From a virus: a stretch of DNA of 22,995 nucleotides. The stretch covers positions 1-22,995 of the IMG/VR virus record IMGVR_UViG_3300048586_000304; one strand, 5' to 3'. This document shows, in pieces, positions 1-7,300 of the stretch (positions are counted from its first letter, which is position 1; every line of letters begins with the position of its first letter). The position numbers and the translations under genes are program-made. The notes under the pieces were generated by a model. The model was not told the origin of the DNA. It searched no databases and saw nothing but the letters and a program-made list of their open reading frames with translations.

Positions 1-614
1 TCAGCCGCCTCGCCACGATCCAGGAGCACAAGATGATCCTGCGCGCGGTCGAGCGCGGCGTATCGGAGGCTCGCATCGCGGCAGCCTTGAATGTGAACAT
101 CGCGCTGATCCGACAGAAGCGGACCCTGCTGAACGGCATCTGTCCGGAGGCAGCCGAACTGCTGAAGGCCAGGCACTGCCCGATCAACAGCTTCCGGTCC
201 CTGCGGAAGATGAAGCCCCTGCGGCAGATTCAGGCGGCGGAACTGATGATCGCGGCCAACAACTACACTGTGCCCTATGTCGAGGCGATCCTCGCAGCAT
301 CTGACGCCGCTGACCTGGTAGACCCGGCTGCAAAGAAGCCACCTGCAGGCGTAACGCGCGAACAAGCCGAGCGAATGAAGGCCGAGATGGCCAACCTGCA
401 AAAGAACATAAAGCTGATCGAAGGCACCCTTGGACCCGATCACCTCCGGCTGGTGGTGGCCGGTCGCTATGTCGAGCGGCTTTTGCAGAATGACCGTCTC
501 GCCCGCTACCTCGACAAGAACCACGGTGAAATCCTCGGCGAGTTTCGCCAGATCGTGGCGGGCCTCTTGCAGCCTGCGTCTACGACGGAAGCGAGGAGGA
601 GCGAGACCGAGTAG
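1..614 (+). CDS. RepB/ParB-like plasmid partition family protein, 5'-partial
   Basis: The frame is open from the window edge (first full codon at base 3), so the 5' end is missing; about 203 residues are visible and it ends in TAG at 612-614. The visible part matches my recollection of the RepB C-terminal partition family (Pfam RepB type): a helix-turn-helix-like stretch (GVSEARIAAALNVN), then the blocks KRTLLNGICPE, PINSFRSLRKMKPLRQI and AELMIAANNYTVPYVEAIL, then a charged helical tail. In repABC replicons RepB binds centromere-like parS sites and works with the RepA ATPase. Stand-alone and paired RepB-like genes also occur on islands and phages, where their job is unclear. It is convergent with the prophage late operon. 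The family call is good; the role here is open. The first ATG visible in frame (base 33) is internal, because the homologous sequence continues upstream of it. Confidence 0.82.
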   Translation, partial: SRLATIQEHKMILRAVERGVSEARIAAALNVNIALIRQKRTLLNGICPEAAELLKARHCPINSFRSLRKMKPLRQIQAAELMIAANNYTVPYVEAILAASDAADLVDPAAKKPPAGVTREQAERMKAEMANLQKNIKLIEGTLGPDHLRLVVAGRYVERLLQNDRLARYLDKNHGEILGEFRQIVAGLLQPASTTEARRSETE

Positions 615-928
615 TTCGGCAACTGTACTTCTTTCGACGATGGGGACCCGGACCCGAAAGCGCGGGGACCGCAGGAGACGCCGGACAGAGGGCCGGATCA
701 AGTGCGGCGGCGGGAATGGCGGCGAACCCGCTCGGAGCCCGCCAGGCTGGTTTGAGTTTTCACCGGCCCAATGGTCGGTGTCCGGCCATTGAAACAAGCG
801 GGCGCATTCGCCGCCGAAGGTGAATGCGCCCGTTTATCATAGCGAAGCCACTAAATTTCTCGTTCCACCGGAACCCGAATCCTCTGAGGCAGACGGAGTA
901 GCATTCACTCAGCTGCCTGAAACAGATT
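615..928. other. Gene-free convergent intergenic region
   Basis: These 314 bases lie between the stop of the RepB-like gene and the stop of the spanin lipoprotein gene. Apart from the terminator hairpin at 796-835 I see no supported gene, RNA or repeat. Short frames here lack ribosome binding sites and recognisable composition. A 6-base inverted repeat (CAATGG at 769-774, CCATTG at 786-791) lies just left of the main hairpin. A prophage attachment site could be here, but nothing in the window allows it to be identified. Confidence 0.6.
796..835. terminator. Bidirectional intrinsic terminator between convergent genes
   Basis: A perfect 11-bp stem (CGGGCGCATTC at 799-809, GAATGCGCCCG at 822-832) has a 12-base loop. 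It is followed on the plus strand by TTT and preceded by AA, so the minus-strand transcript reads CTTGTTTC after the stem. It lies 181 bases after the RepB-like stop and 93 bases beyond the last lysis gene stop, where a shared terminator for two converging transcripts is expected. The T tracts are short, so efficiency in each direction is uncertain. Confidence 0.75.
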
Positions 929-1174
929 TCACCGGCACGCGCGCGCTTGATCCCGCAACACGGCGTAGTCGCTGAGCATCCGGACGACGACGGCCCCTTC
1001 GGGCAGCGCCTCGACCTCATCGGCGGCCCGCGCCTGATCGGCAGCGGTGTAGTCGACGACGGGCGGGCAGGGCGCGCGGGCGTCAGAACCTGCCATCGCG
1101 CAGCCGGTTAGCCAGAGCATCGCGATCAGGAGGGCGGCGGGCGGCGGCGTCGAGCATCTGGCGGTGCATGGCAT
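929..1174 (-). CDS. Rz1-like outer-membrane spanin lipoprotein
   Basis: This 81-residue protein starts with a short positive and hydrophobic leader (AALLIAMLWLTGC) ending in a type II signal-peptidase lipobox, L-T-G-C, with the lipidated Cys at residue 25. The mature part is about 57 residues, and two further cysteines lie in it. I chose the ATG at 1174 because a purine-rich GAGAGAGAA lies just upstream and this start puts the leader at the N-terminus; a longer frame reaches 1231. The gene begins inside the preceding i-spanin gene in another frame (92-base overlap), the Rz/Rz1 arrangement in which an outer-membrane lipoprotein pairs with an inner-membrane spanin to disrupt the outer membrane at lysis. 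It is less proline-rich than lambda Rz1. The role is inferred from architecture and position, not from sequence identity. Confidence 0.68.
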   Translation of the reverse strand: MPCTARCSTPPPAALLIAMLWLTGCAMAGSDARAPCPPVVDYTAADQARAADEVEALPEGAVVVRMLSDYAVLRDQARACR

Positions 1175-1328
1175 CGTTTCTCTCTCGGGCATCAAGCCGT
1201 TCGGCCGCGCGCCCGGCGCGTTCACCGGCACGGCGCAGGTTCAGCAGGAACAGCAGGATTGCTGCTGCTGTGAGGGCCAGGCCCAGCGCCTTTCGCGCCG
1301 GGCCATGTGTGAGGAGCCAGCCGATCAC
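1083..1328 (-). CDS. Rz-like inner-membrane spanin (i-spanin) candidate
   Basis: This 81-residue protein has one N-terminal transmembrane segment (about residues 14-31, ALGLALTAAAILLFLLNL). After it comes a charged, helix-prone tail rich in Arg, Glu and Ala, the N-in, periplasmic coiled-coil layout of Rz-type spanins. The start is GTG at 1328 and overlaps the endolysin stop as GTGA, which implies translational coupling. Its 3' part is overlapped out of frame by the lipoprotein gene, as in lambda Rz/Rz1. It is shorter than lambda Rz. No enzymatic motif is seen. An uncharacterised small membrane protein is the alternative, but the overlap with a lipoprotein directly after an endolysin makes a spanin more likely. 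Confidence 0.65.
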   Translation of the reverse strand: MIGWLLTHGPARKALGLALTAAAILLFLLNLRRAGERAGRAAERLDARERNDAMHRQMLDAAARRPPDRDALANRLRDGRF

Positions 1329-1999
1329 CGCTGGCCCCGCTTCCAGTCGTCCAGCCGCGCGTGGATCGTGACGGCGATGCCGATCAGCGCGATGGCGACC
1401 AGCACCCAGCGCAGGGTGTCGAGGTAGGGCACCAGCGGCTGGATGGTGGACCGGGTCTCGGCGAGGACGTCTTGCAGCACCTCCACCCCGGCCGCGCCGA
1501 CGGTGGCGGCACCGGCCGCCCCGCCACCGCGCAGGGTCCGGCTTTCCGACAGGACTTCGCGCGCGGGCGGCAGTTCCGGGGCAAAGGGCACCGCGCGCAC
1601 CGGGAAGGGATCGCCCCAGGAGCGGGCAGGCCCGAGGTCGATGTGCATGAAACCGGAGCGGGGATAGTACCCGAACCCCAGGAACCCGACCGCCCGTGCC
1701 GCCGCCTCGAAGGCAACCGGATCATGGTTTGCCATGGCAATGTCGAAGGCGGTGCCCTGCATGTGCTTGGACGCCGGGGCGCCACCAACAGCGCGGTTGT
1801 GTTCCGGGCTGCGGTAGGCCGAGCGCACGATCAGCGGCTTGCCCAGCCGGTCGCGCAGGGCCTGCAGTTTGTCCATAGCCTCCGGGTTGATCTTGATCGC
1901 GCCGGTGCCGCGGCAGGCGATCTCGGCGGCCGAGAAGTCTGGCCAGCGCCAAGTATTCGCGGGCACGTCGCGCCAGTGGGGGTAGGTCAGGGTGGGCAT
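1325..1999 (-). CDS. Endolysin, M15 family peptidase with C-terminal membrane segment
   Basis: This 224-residue protein is a zinc D-Ala-D-Ala carboxypeptidase-type endolysin that would cut peptide cross-links in peptidoglycan. The M15 domain spans about residues 15-135, with the motif HxxGxAxD (H79, G82, A84, D86) and a later MHID (H119, D121); H79, D86 and H119 are the expected zinc ligands. A Gly/Ala-rich linker (157-171) and an amphipathic stretch lead to a single membrane segment at about 197-213 and a basic tail. There is no N-terminal signal. The ATG at 1999 was chosen because GGAGG lies 6 bases upstream; the frame is open to 2164, but that extension crosses the terminator at 2012-2039 and does not look like protein. 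It lies downstream of the holin candidate and upstream of the spanin pair. Confidence 0.9.
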   Translation of the reverse strand: MPTLTYPHWRDVPANTWRWPDFSAAEIACRGTGAIKINPEAMDKLQALRDRLGKPLIVRSAYRSPEHNRAVGGAPASKHMQGTAFDIAMANHDPVAFEAAARAVGFLGFGYYPRSGFMHIDLGPARSWGDPFPVRAVPFAPELPPAREVLSESRTLRGGGAAGAATVGAAGVEVLQDVLAETRSTIQPLVPYLDTLRWVLVAIALIGIAVTIHARLDDWKRGQR

Positions 2000-2003
2000 G
2001 GTG

Positions 2004-2008
2004 GATCC
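2004..2008 (-). promoter_or_regulatory. Endolysin ribosome binding site, abutting a terminator
   Basis: On the minus strand GGAGG is followed by ATCCAC and ATG, a strong and well spaced Shine-Dalgarno. It decides the start at 1999. It begins right after the T tract of the upstream terminator, so a transcript ending there would lack it. Confidence 0.7.
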
Positions 2009-2011
2009 TCC

Positions 2012-2039
2012 AAATGAAAAACCCGCCTCTGGGGCGGGT
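2012..2039 (-). terminator. Intrinsic terminator upstream of the endolysin gene
   Basis: On the minus strand a 7-bp perfect stem ACCCGCC (loop CCAGA) GGCGGGT is followed by TTTTCATTT. This is a textbook Rho-independent shape inside the late operon, after the holin-candidate stop (2076) and before the endolysin ribosome binding site. I see no promoter between this hairpin and the endolysin, so lysis gene transcription should depend on read-through or antitermination. It could instead act as an mRNA 3'-end stabiliser. Confidence 0.72.
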
Positions 2040-2052
2040 CGGGGGTCGGGGG
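2031..2052 (+). other. G-quadruplex-capable G-run
   Basis: The plus strand, which is the template for the late operon, carries four runs, GGGG-C-GGG-TC-GGGGG-TC-GGGGG, fitting the G3+N1-7 pattern with very short loops. It overlaps the right arm of the terminator stem, so hairpin and quadruplex would compete for the same bases. Folding is a prediction from pattern only. Confidence 0.5.
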
Positions 2053-2075
2053 TCGGTTGGCGAGGTTCGGATGAG

Positions 2076-2384
2076 TCAGTCGGATCGGCCGCGCTGGAAG
2101 GCATCGAAGAGCATGTCGCGCATCGAGCGGATGTCGGTCTCGATCCGGTCGAGGCGGTCGCCATCGGCCTTGCGATCCTCGCTGCGCTGGCGGTCGATCC
2201 GGTCGCGGTCGGCGATGAGCTCCCGGTCGAGACGATCCAGCAGGGCCTCGTTGGTGAAGGCCTTGCGGGTGATCGCCGCGATCAGGGCCATGGTGCCGCC
2301 GATGAGGGCGGTCAGCGCGGCGGTGATCCCGTGGTCCCGAAAGGCCCGTGCGACCTCCCCGGCGAGATTGGTCTGGTCGTTCAT
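2076..2384 (-). CDS. Small membrane protein with coiled coil, holin candidate
   Basis: This 102-residue protein has a short N-terminal region, one hydrophobic segment at about 20-39 (ITAALTALIGGTMALIAAIT), and then a long, highly charged heptad-like helix (about 46-95, rich in Asp, Arg, Leu and Ile). The start ATG at 2384 has AAAGGA 6 bases upstream. I do not recognise a named family. Its position between the tail fibre and the endolysin, its size and its single membrane span make it the only holin candidate in the visible lysis cassette. A one-span class III-like holin or a membrane-anchored lysis regulator are both possible; nothing in the sequence separates them. Confidence 0.6.
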   Translation of the reverse strand: MNDQTNLAGEVARAFRDHGITAALTALIGGTMALIAAITRKAFTNEALLDRLDRELIADRDRIDRQRSEDRKADGDRLDRIETDIRSMRDMLFDAFQRGRSD

Positions 2385-2417
2385 GATGGTCCTTTCATTG
2401 CCGCGGGCTGCGGCCGG

Positions 2418-4343
2418 TCAGTAATCGGTCTCGACGTAGACACCCGAGCAGTCGTAGGCGACGGCCGCAGCCGTGGTGCCGTTGTTGAGGTAGTTGCGGG
2501 GGCTCAGAAGCTGGGTCGCCGCGGGCATGTCTGTTGTGATCGTGGCCTCGGCGACGGCGCCCGAGACTTCCTCGACTACGCGGATCCCGACCGCGCTGTC
2601 GTTCGGAGCCGCCGCGATGTAGAGCGTCAGGACATTGGTCGTGCTGGCTACCGGGAAGCCCGCGCCAAGGTCGATCACGGTCGGCGCGCCCGTGCCGTCG
2701 TTGTGGACGATCTGCCAGTTGTCATGGGTGCCACGCTCGAACCCGATGCCCAGCGCGTTGACGACGGCCGAGAGCGTCAGAGTGGTCGACAGCGCCGCGA
2801 CCGATCCGATCAGGCCGAAGAACCCCATGCCGGTCGCCTGCAGCGTGACCAGCGACAGCCGGTTCACATAGGTGAAGCCGCCCAGACCCTCGGCATTGCC
2901 GCGCCAGCAGACCCAGCCCGCGGATCGCTCCTCGGCCGCTGCTCCGGTCGTGGCCGCCGAGGTCATCCGCCAGCGCCGCATGGAGGTGGAGAGGTTGGTT
3001 GTGGCGAGCGTCGGCGTCGCCGCTGTGCCTACGGCCGTGCGCGGCATGCCGTTGGTGTTGATCGTCGTGCTGGTCGAGGGCGCCCAGGTCGCGATCCGGT
3101 TCACCCCGAAATGCGGCTGGAGCGGGAAATGGCGGCCCGAGGGGCGTTCGACATCGAGCCATCCCATCCCCGCCCGGTCACGGGCATAGAGCGCGAGCTT
3201 GCCCGCGGGAGGCGGCGAAGGGACGGCGTCATGGGCGGGCAGGACCACCGGCTCTGCCAGCTCGACGCGGCCGCTGGTGCGGTCGATCCGGATCGCCTCA
3301 AAGAAGGCCGACCCATCCGGGCTGACCTTGAAGCTGAAGTCGTCGTTGCCCAAGAGGCCGATCAGGGCGCGGGCGGAGAAGCCGGTCTTGAAGGCAAAGG
3401 CGGCGTCGTTCCCGGCCGCGGCCTTGTTCACGGTGGCTTCGATCCCCGCACCTGCATTGTTCAGCAGCACGGCCGGTGTGTTCACCGAAAGCCGATTGTA
3501 GCTGTCGGCCGTCGCCCCGCCGAGACCCAAGAGCTGGGCAGTCAGGTTCGCTTGCGGCATGCCGACCTGCGTCACGGTATTGGCGAAGGTGACGGTCGGC
3601 GTGTTCACCACCGTCGTGCCGCCCGCGCCAGCGGTGGCCGAGCCGATGTTCACGACTGTCGTCGATCCGGACGCGCCGCCGGTGCCGATGTTCACGGTCT
3701 TGGTGACGCCCGTCGTCGTTGCCCCTGTGCCCATTCCGTAGTTCGCGGTCGTCGTGGCCGTGCCGATGCTCGCCGAGGCTGCGGAGACGGTGACGGTGCC
3801 CGAGGCCGTCAGCGTGCCGGAAAAGGTCTTGTTGCCGGAGAAGGTCTGCGTGCCCGCCAGGATCGCCAGTTCTGACGAAGTGTTCGGCAGCGTGTAACTG
3901 CGCGTGGTGCCCGTGCTGATCCCTGCTAGCGAGAAGGTGGCCTTCCTCGTGGGGTCCGCATCGTTGACGAGGCTGAAGACGGTGTCCGAGACGTCCCGGG
4001 GCTCGCCCACCACCTCCCAGGCGCTGCCGGTCCAGACGAGGAACAGCCCCTCGGCCGCGACCCAGACCAGCCAGCCGGTACGCGGCACGAGGCGGATCCA
4101 TGCGCCATCAACCCAGAAGGCGATGTTCAGGTCCCACCCGGCCCACAGGCCGGTCGCGCCCGAAGCGACCAGATGCCTGTTCCCATCCGCCGGGCTCGCT
4201 GGCGGTGCAGTGCGCGTCCGGTCGAGGACGGACAGTTGCACCATGGCGTCGAGCAGGCGTAGGGCCTCGTTGTGGGTGACATGCTTCTGCGCCTGCGCCG
4301 CCAAGAGGTAGGGCAGGCCCAGATGGGTCGTGGTGTCGGACAT
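2418..4343 (-). CDS. DUF2793-type tail fibre / receptor-binding protein
   Basis: This 641-residue protein is the predicted host-contact fibre at the tail tip. Residues about 1-115 match the DUF2793 domain typical of alphaproteobacterial phages (HLGLPYLLAAQAQKHVTHNE, then GWLVWVAAEGLFLVWTGSAW). A low-complexity Thr/Val/Gly/Ala stretch follows, with imperfect 14-15 residue repeats around VNIG(T/S), mapping to roughly 3595-3700, as in fibrous beta-structured shafts. The C-terminal 200 residues form a separate, poorly recognisable domain, the likely receptor-binding part. I chose the ATG at 4343 because CAGGA lies just upstream and the domain begins there; the frame is open further to 4793 but runs inside the upstream gene. 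It starts 11 bases after the megatron stop. Confidence 0.88.
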   Translation of the reverse strand: MSDTTTHLGLPYLLAAQAQKHVTHNEALRLLDAMVQLSVLDRTRTAPPASPADGNRHLVASGATGLWAGWDLNIAFWVDGAWIRLVPRTGWLVWVAAEGLFLVWTGSAWEVVGEPRDVSDTVFSLVNDADPTRKATFSLAGISTGTTRSYTLPNTSSELAILAGTQTFSGNKTFSGTLTASGTVTVSAASASIGTATTTANYGMGTGATTTGVTKTVNIGTGGASGSTTVVNIGSATAGAGGTTVVNTPTVTFANTVTQVGMPQANLTAQLLGLGGATADSYNRLSVNTPAVLLNNAGAGIEATVNKAAAGNDAAFAFKTGFSARALIGLLGNDDFSFKVSPDGSAFFEAIRIDRTSGRVELAEPVVLPAHDAVPSPPPAGKLALYARDRAGMGWLDVERPSGRHFPLQPHFGVNRIATWAPSTSTTINTNGMPRTAVGTAATPTLATTNLSTSMRRWRMTSAATTGAAAEERSAGWVCWRGNAEGLGGFTYVNRLSLVTLQATGMGFFGLIGSVAALSTTLTLSAVVNALGIGFERGTHDNWQIVHNDGTGAPTVIDLGAGFPVASTTNVLTLYIAAAPNDSAVGIRVVEEVSGAVAEATITTDMPAATQLLSPRNYLNNGTTAAAVAYDCSGVYVETDY

Positions 4344-4354
4344 GGGAAATCCTG

Positions 4355-7300
4355 TCAGAACTGGAGGGTCACGGACGCGGGCGTGCCGCGGCCGAGGCGG
4401 TTCGAAAGCTGATAGATGCGGAGCGCCAGCGTCTGGCCGGGGCCGAGCGGCGCGCCCCAATCGGCGGTCTGCTGCGCCGCGGGGTAGAGGACGGAGGACG
4501 TGGTGCTCGCCAGCGTGCGCTTGACGGCCGCGCCGTCGAGGATCTGGACATCGTAGCCTTCGACGTCCTCTGCCAAGGGCACCTCGACCTGTTCCCATGC
4601 ATCGGCGACCAGCGCGCGAGACCGGCGCGTCCAGCGAATGGTGAGATCGCCCGGGCTGCGCGCAGTTCGCCACGGCTGTTCGACGTGGACCGGCGCGAAG
4701 GGGACAAGGCCCCGCCCGGTTGGGTTGAAGCCCAGCGCGGCATAGCTTGCGTCGCTGACAGAACGCGCGGCCGGGCCGACCCGCCAGTTCCATGGCAGGC
4801 CGAGATCGGCCTCGGCGATGGGCAGCGACGCCAGCGTTGCATCCAGCACAGCCACCCGCGCGCCAGCAGGGGCCGGGTTGCCCACGGCATGTTCCGTTCC
4901 GCGCTGGCCGCGCAGGAGGCGGGTCAGTCGGTAGCGGCCAGCGGCGATCAGTTCAGCTTGGCCAGCTTGGACGTTCTCCCAGACCCCGGCGGCTGTCTCC
5001 ACGGCCAGTGCATTCGCCCCGCCGAAGAGTGTAACGTCCGTGACGCTCTCCAGCGTCCCCGACAGGAGATCGACGACCAGCTGGTTGCCCAGATCGAAGC
5101 GCGAGGTCGGCCCTGGAAAGAAGTCGAAGGCCAGGGTCCCGATCCGAGCCCGACTGCCGAACGTGGTCAGCAGATTGAACCCGTCGGTGGACGCGCTGCG
5201 AAAGACCGCGATCTCGCCGGGCCAGGGGCTGGCGTGGGCGGCGATCAAGGGGCGATGGGCGGGCTGGTCCTCGCTGATTTGCGGGAGGTCCAGCATCACC
5301 ACCTCGGGCGTGCCGAAGACGACGGGGCTGGCCAGCGAGGCCGGGCGCGGATCGCCGGGCGGCAGGTCATAGGCGGCGCGGTCCTGACGCACCGCCTCGA
5401 TGCCCCGTGCCTCGGCATCGGCGACAGAGACGAGGCGGAACTCGACCTCGCGGCCATCATGGGCGAGCCGGATCACGTCGGCCGGATCGAGGGCGAGGCG
5501 CGAGGGCGGCAGACGGAAGGTCGCACTTTCCCGGCCGATCCAGGCTTCCATCAGCGAGCGGCGGCAGCGGCGTTCGGCCTCCTCTGGCGGGATCGCCATG
5601 GGGAAGGACTCGGAGGCGATGCGCGTCGTGTCGACGGTGATGCGCCGCGCTTCCACGAGGGTAGCATCGTAATCCTCGTCCGCGCGGGCGACCTGCCACT
5701 TCAGGGCCTGGGGCAGTTCCGTCTCCTGGCCGCGCGTCAGCTCAAAAGCCTCGCCCTCGCGGGCGGCGACCAGATCGTCGATGGCCAGCGTGGCGACCGA
5801 GGCGCGACCGCGCATCACGAAGCGGATCAGGCCTTCGGTCTCGATGGCGTCGAAGCCGAAATGCCGCGCCAGAGTGGAAATCGACGCGCGGGGGCTTTCC
5901 AGCGCGCCGATCACATAGCCCTCGACGGCGCCCCAGAGACCGGAGACGTCGATCAGGCTTTCCGCAAGCCCAGCGCGCAGGCAGAGGTGCCGCACCAGCG
6001 CGGCGAGCGATACCGCACCCAGCCGTCCGGTGAGCCAGTGGCCGAGCCGCCAGTTCGGGCCGTCCGTCCAGACGCCGGTCAGTTCGGGGAAGAACGGATA
6101 AGGCCGCGCGTCCCAGGTCCAGGCTGCGCATTCGGGGACGTGGACCATCCGGCCGCCGTAGATCGCCGAGGTCGGGTTGTTTGCGGCATGACCCCACCAG
6201 AGATAGCTGGCTTCAAGATAGGCGCGCTGGATCGCGTCGTCGCGCCAGCCGCGCGAGAAATACGGGGTGAAGCTCTCCGACGACTTCGGATCGAAGAACA
6301 CGTTTGGCTGGTTCGTGCCCCGATCTATGGCGGGGCAACCCAGTTCGGTGAACCAGACAGGCTTGGACTGCGGCACCCATGCGGTGGGCGTGCCGCTTTC
6401 GATCCCGCCCGGCCGGTTGAAATGCGGGTTCGACCACCAGGCCCGCAGATCCTTGTAGCGGAAGACCCAGGGCTTGCCCGCGCTGCCATCGGTGATGGGC
6501 GTGCGGATCTGCGCCGAGCGATCGGCGGCGCTGGCATAGAACCAGCCGAAGCCTTCGCCGCCTGCGATGTTGGCTTGCAGATAGCCCCGGTCATGGATTG
6601 CGGGCCATCCTTCCTGAGCATCGGCATGGTCGAACCCGTCGCGCCAGTCCGAGAGCGGCATGTAGTTGTCGATGCCGATGAAGTCGATGTTGGCATCCGA
6701 CCAGAGAGGATCGAGATGGAAGAACACATCGCCGCTGCCGTCTCCCGGCTGGTGGCCGAAATACTCTGACCAGTCCGAGGCGTAGCCGACCTTGGTGCCC
6801 GGCCCGAGGATTGCCTTCACGTCGGCGGCCAGCGCCTTGAAGGCCGTCACAGCCGGATAGACACTGGCGCTGGACCGAATGGTGGTCAGGCCGCGCATCT
6901 CGGTCCCGATCAGGAAGGCATCGACCCCGCCCGCCACCGCGCAGAGATGGGCATAGTGCAGGATCATGCGGCGCAGGCCCCAATCGCCCGAGGGACCGGT
7001 CCAGCTGACATTGTCGCCCGACACCGAGAACTGCGCCGGGGCAGCAGCGCCGAAGAAGGCCGAGACCTGCGTGGCTGCAGCAGCCGTCTTGTCGGCCGTC
7101 CCCGTATAGCCTGCCGCCGGGGAGCAAGTGATCCGCCCGCGCCAGGGGAAGCTGGGCTGACCCGGCGTGGCGGCATTCGCGCTGTAAGGGTTCGGCAGGG
7201 TGTTGCCGGGCGGCACATCCATCAGCAGGAAGGGATAGAACGTCACCCGCAGCCCGCGTGCCTTCATCTCGCGGATCGCCTGAACCACCGCGAAATCCGC

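Noticed and set aside
708-744. GGCGGG...CCCGCC repeat as the RepB terminator
   Set aside because: Loop is over 20 bases and no T run follows; the stem at 799-832 is far better.
2400-2414. GCCGC-GGGCT-GCGGC hairpin as a terminator before the holin candidate
   Set aside because: No T tract follows on the minus strand; a short GC stem is common by chance at this GC content.
1992-3875. Long plus-strand open frame (627 codons)
   Set aside because: It is antisense to the terminator, the holin candidate and the DUF2793 fibre gene; composition is Arg/Gly/Asp-rich as expected for a GC-rich shadow frame.
4344-4793. Upstream extension of the DUF2793 frame
   Set aside because: It runs inside the megatron gene in another frame; the DUF2793 domain and a ribosome binding site fit the ATG at 4343.
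4685-6769. Plus-strand open frame of 694 codons
   Set aside because: Exactly antisense to the well supported megatron gene; no family features.
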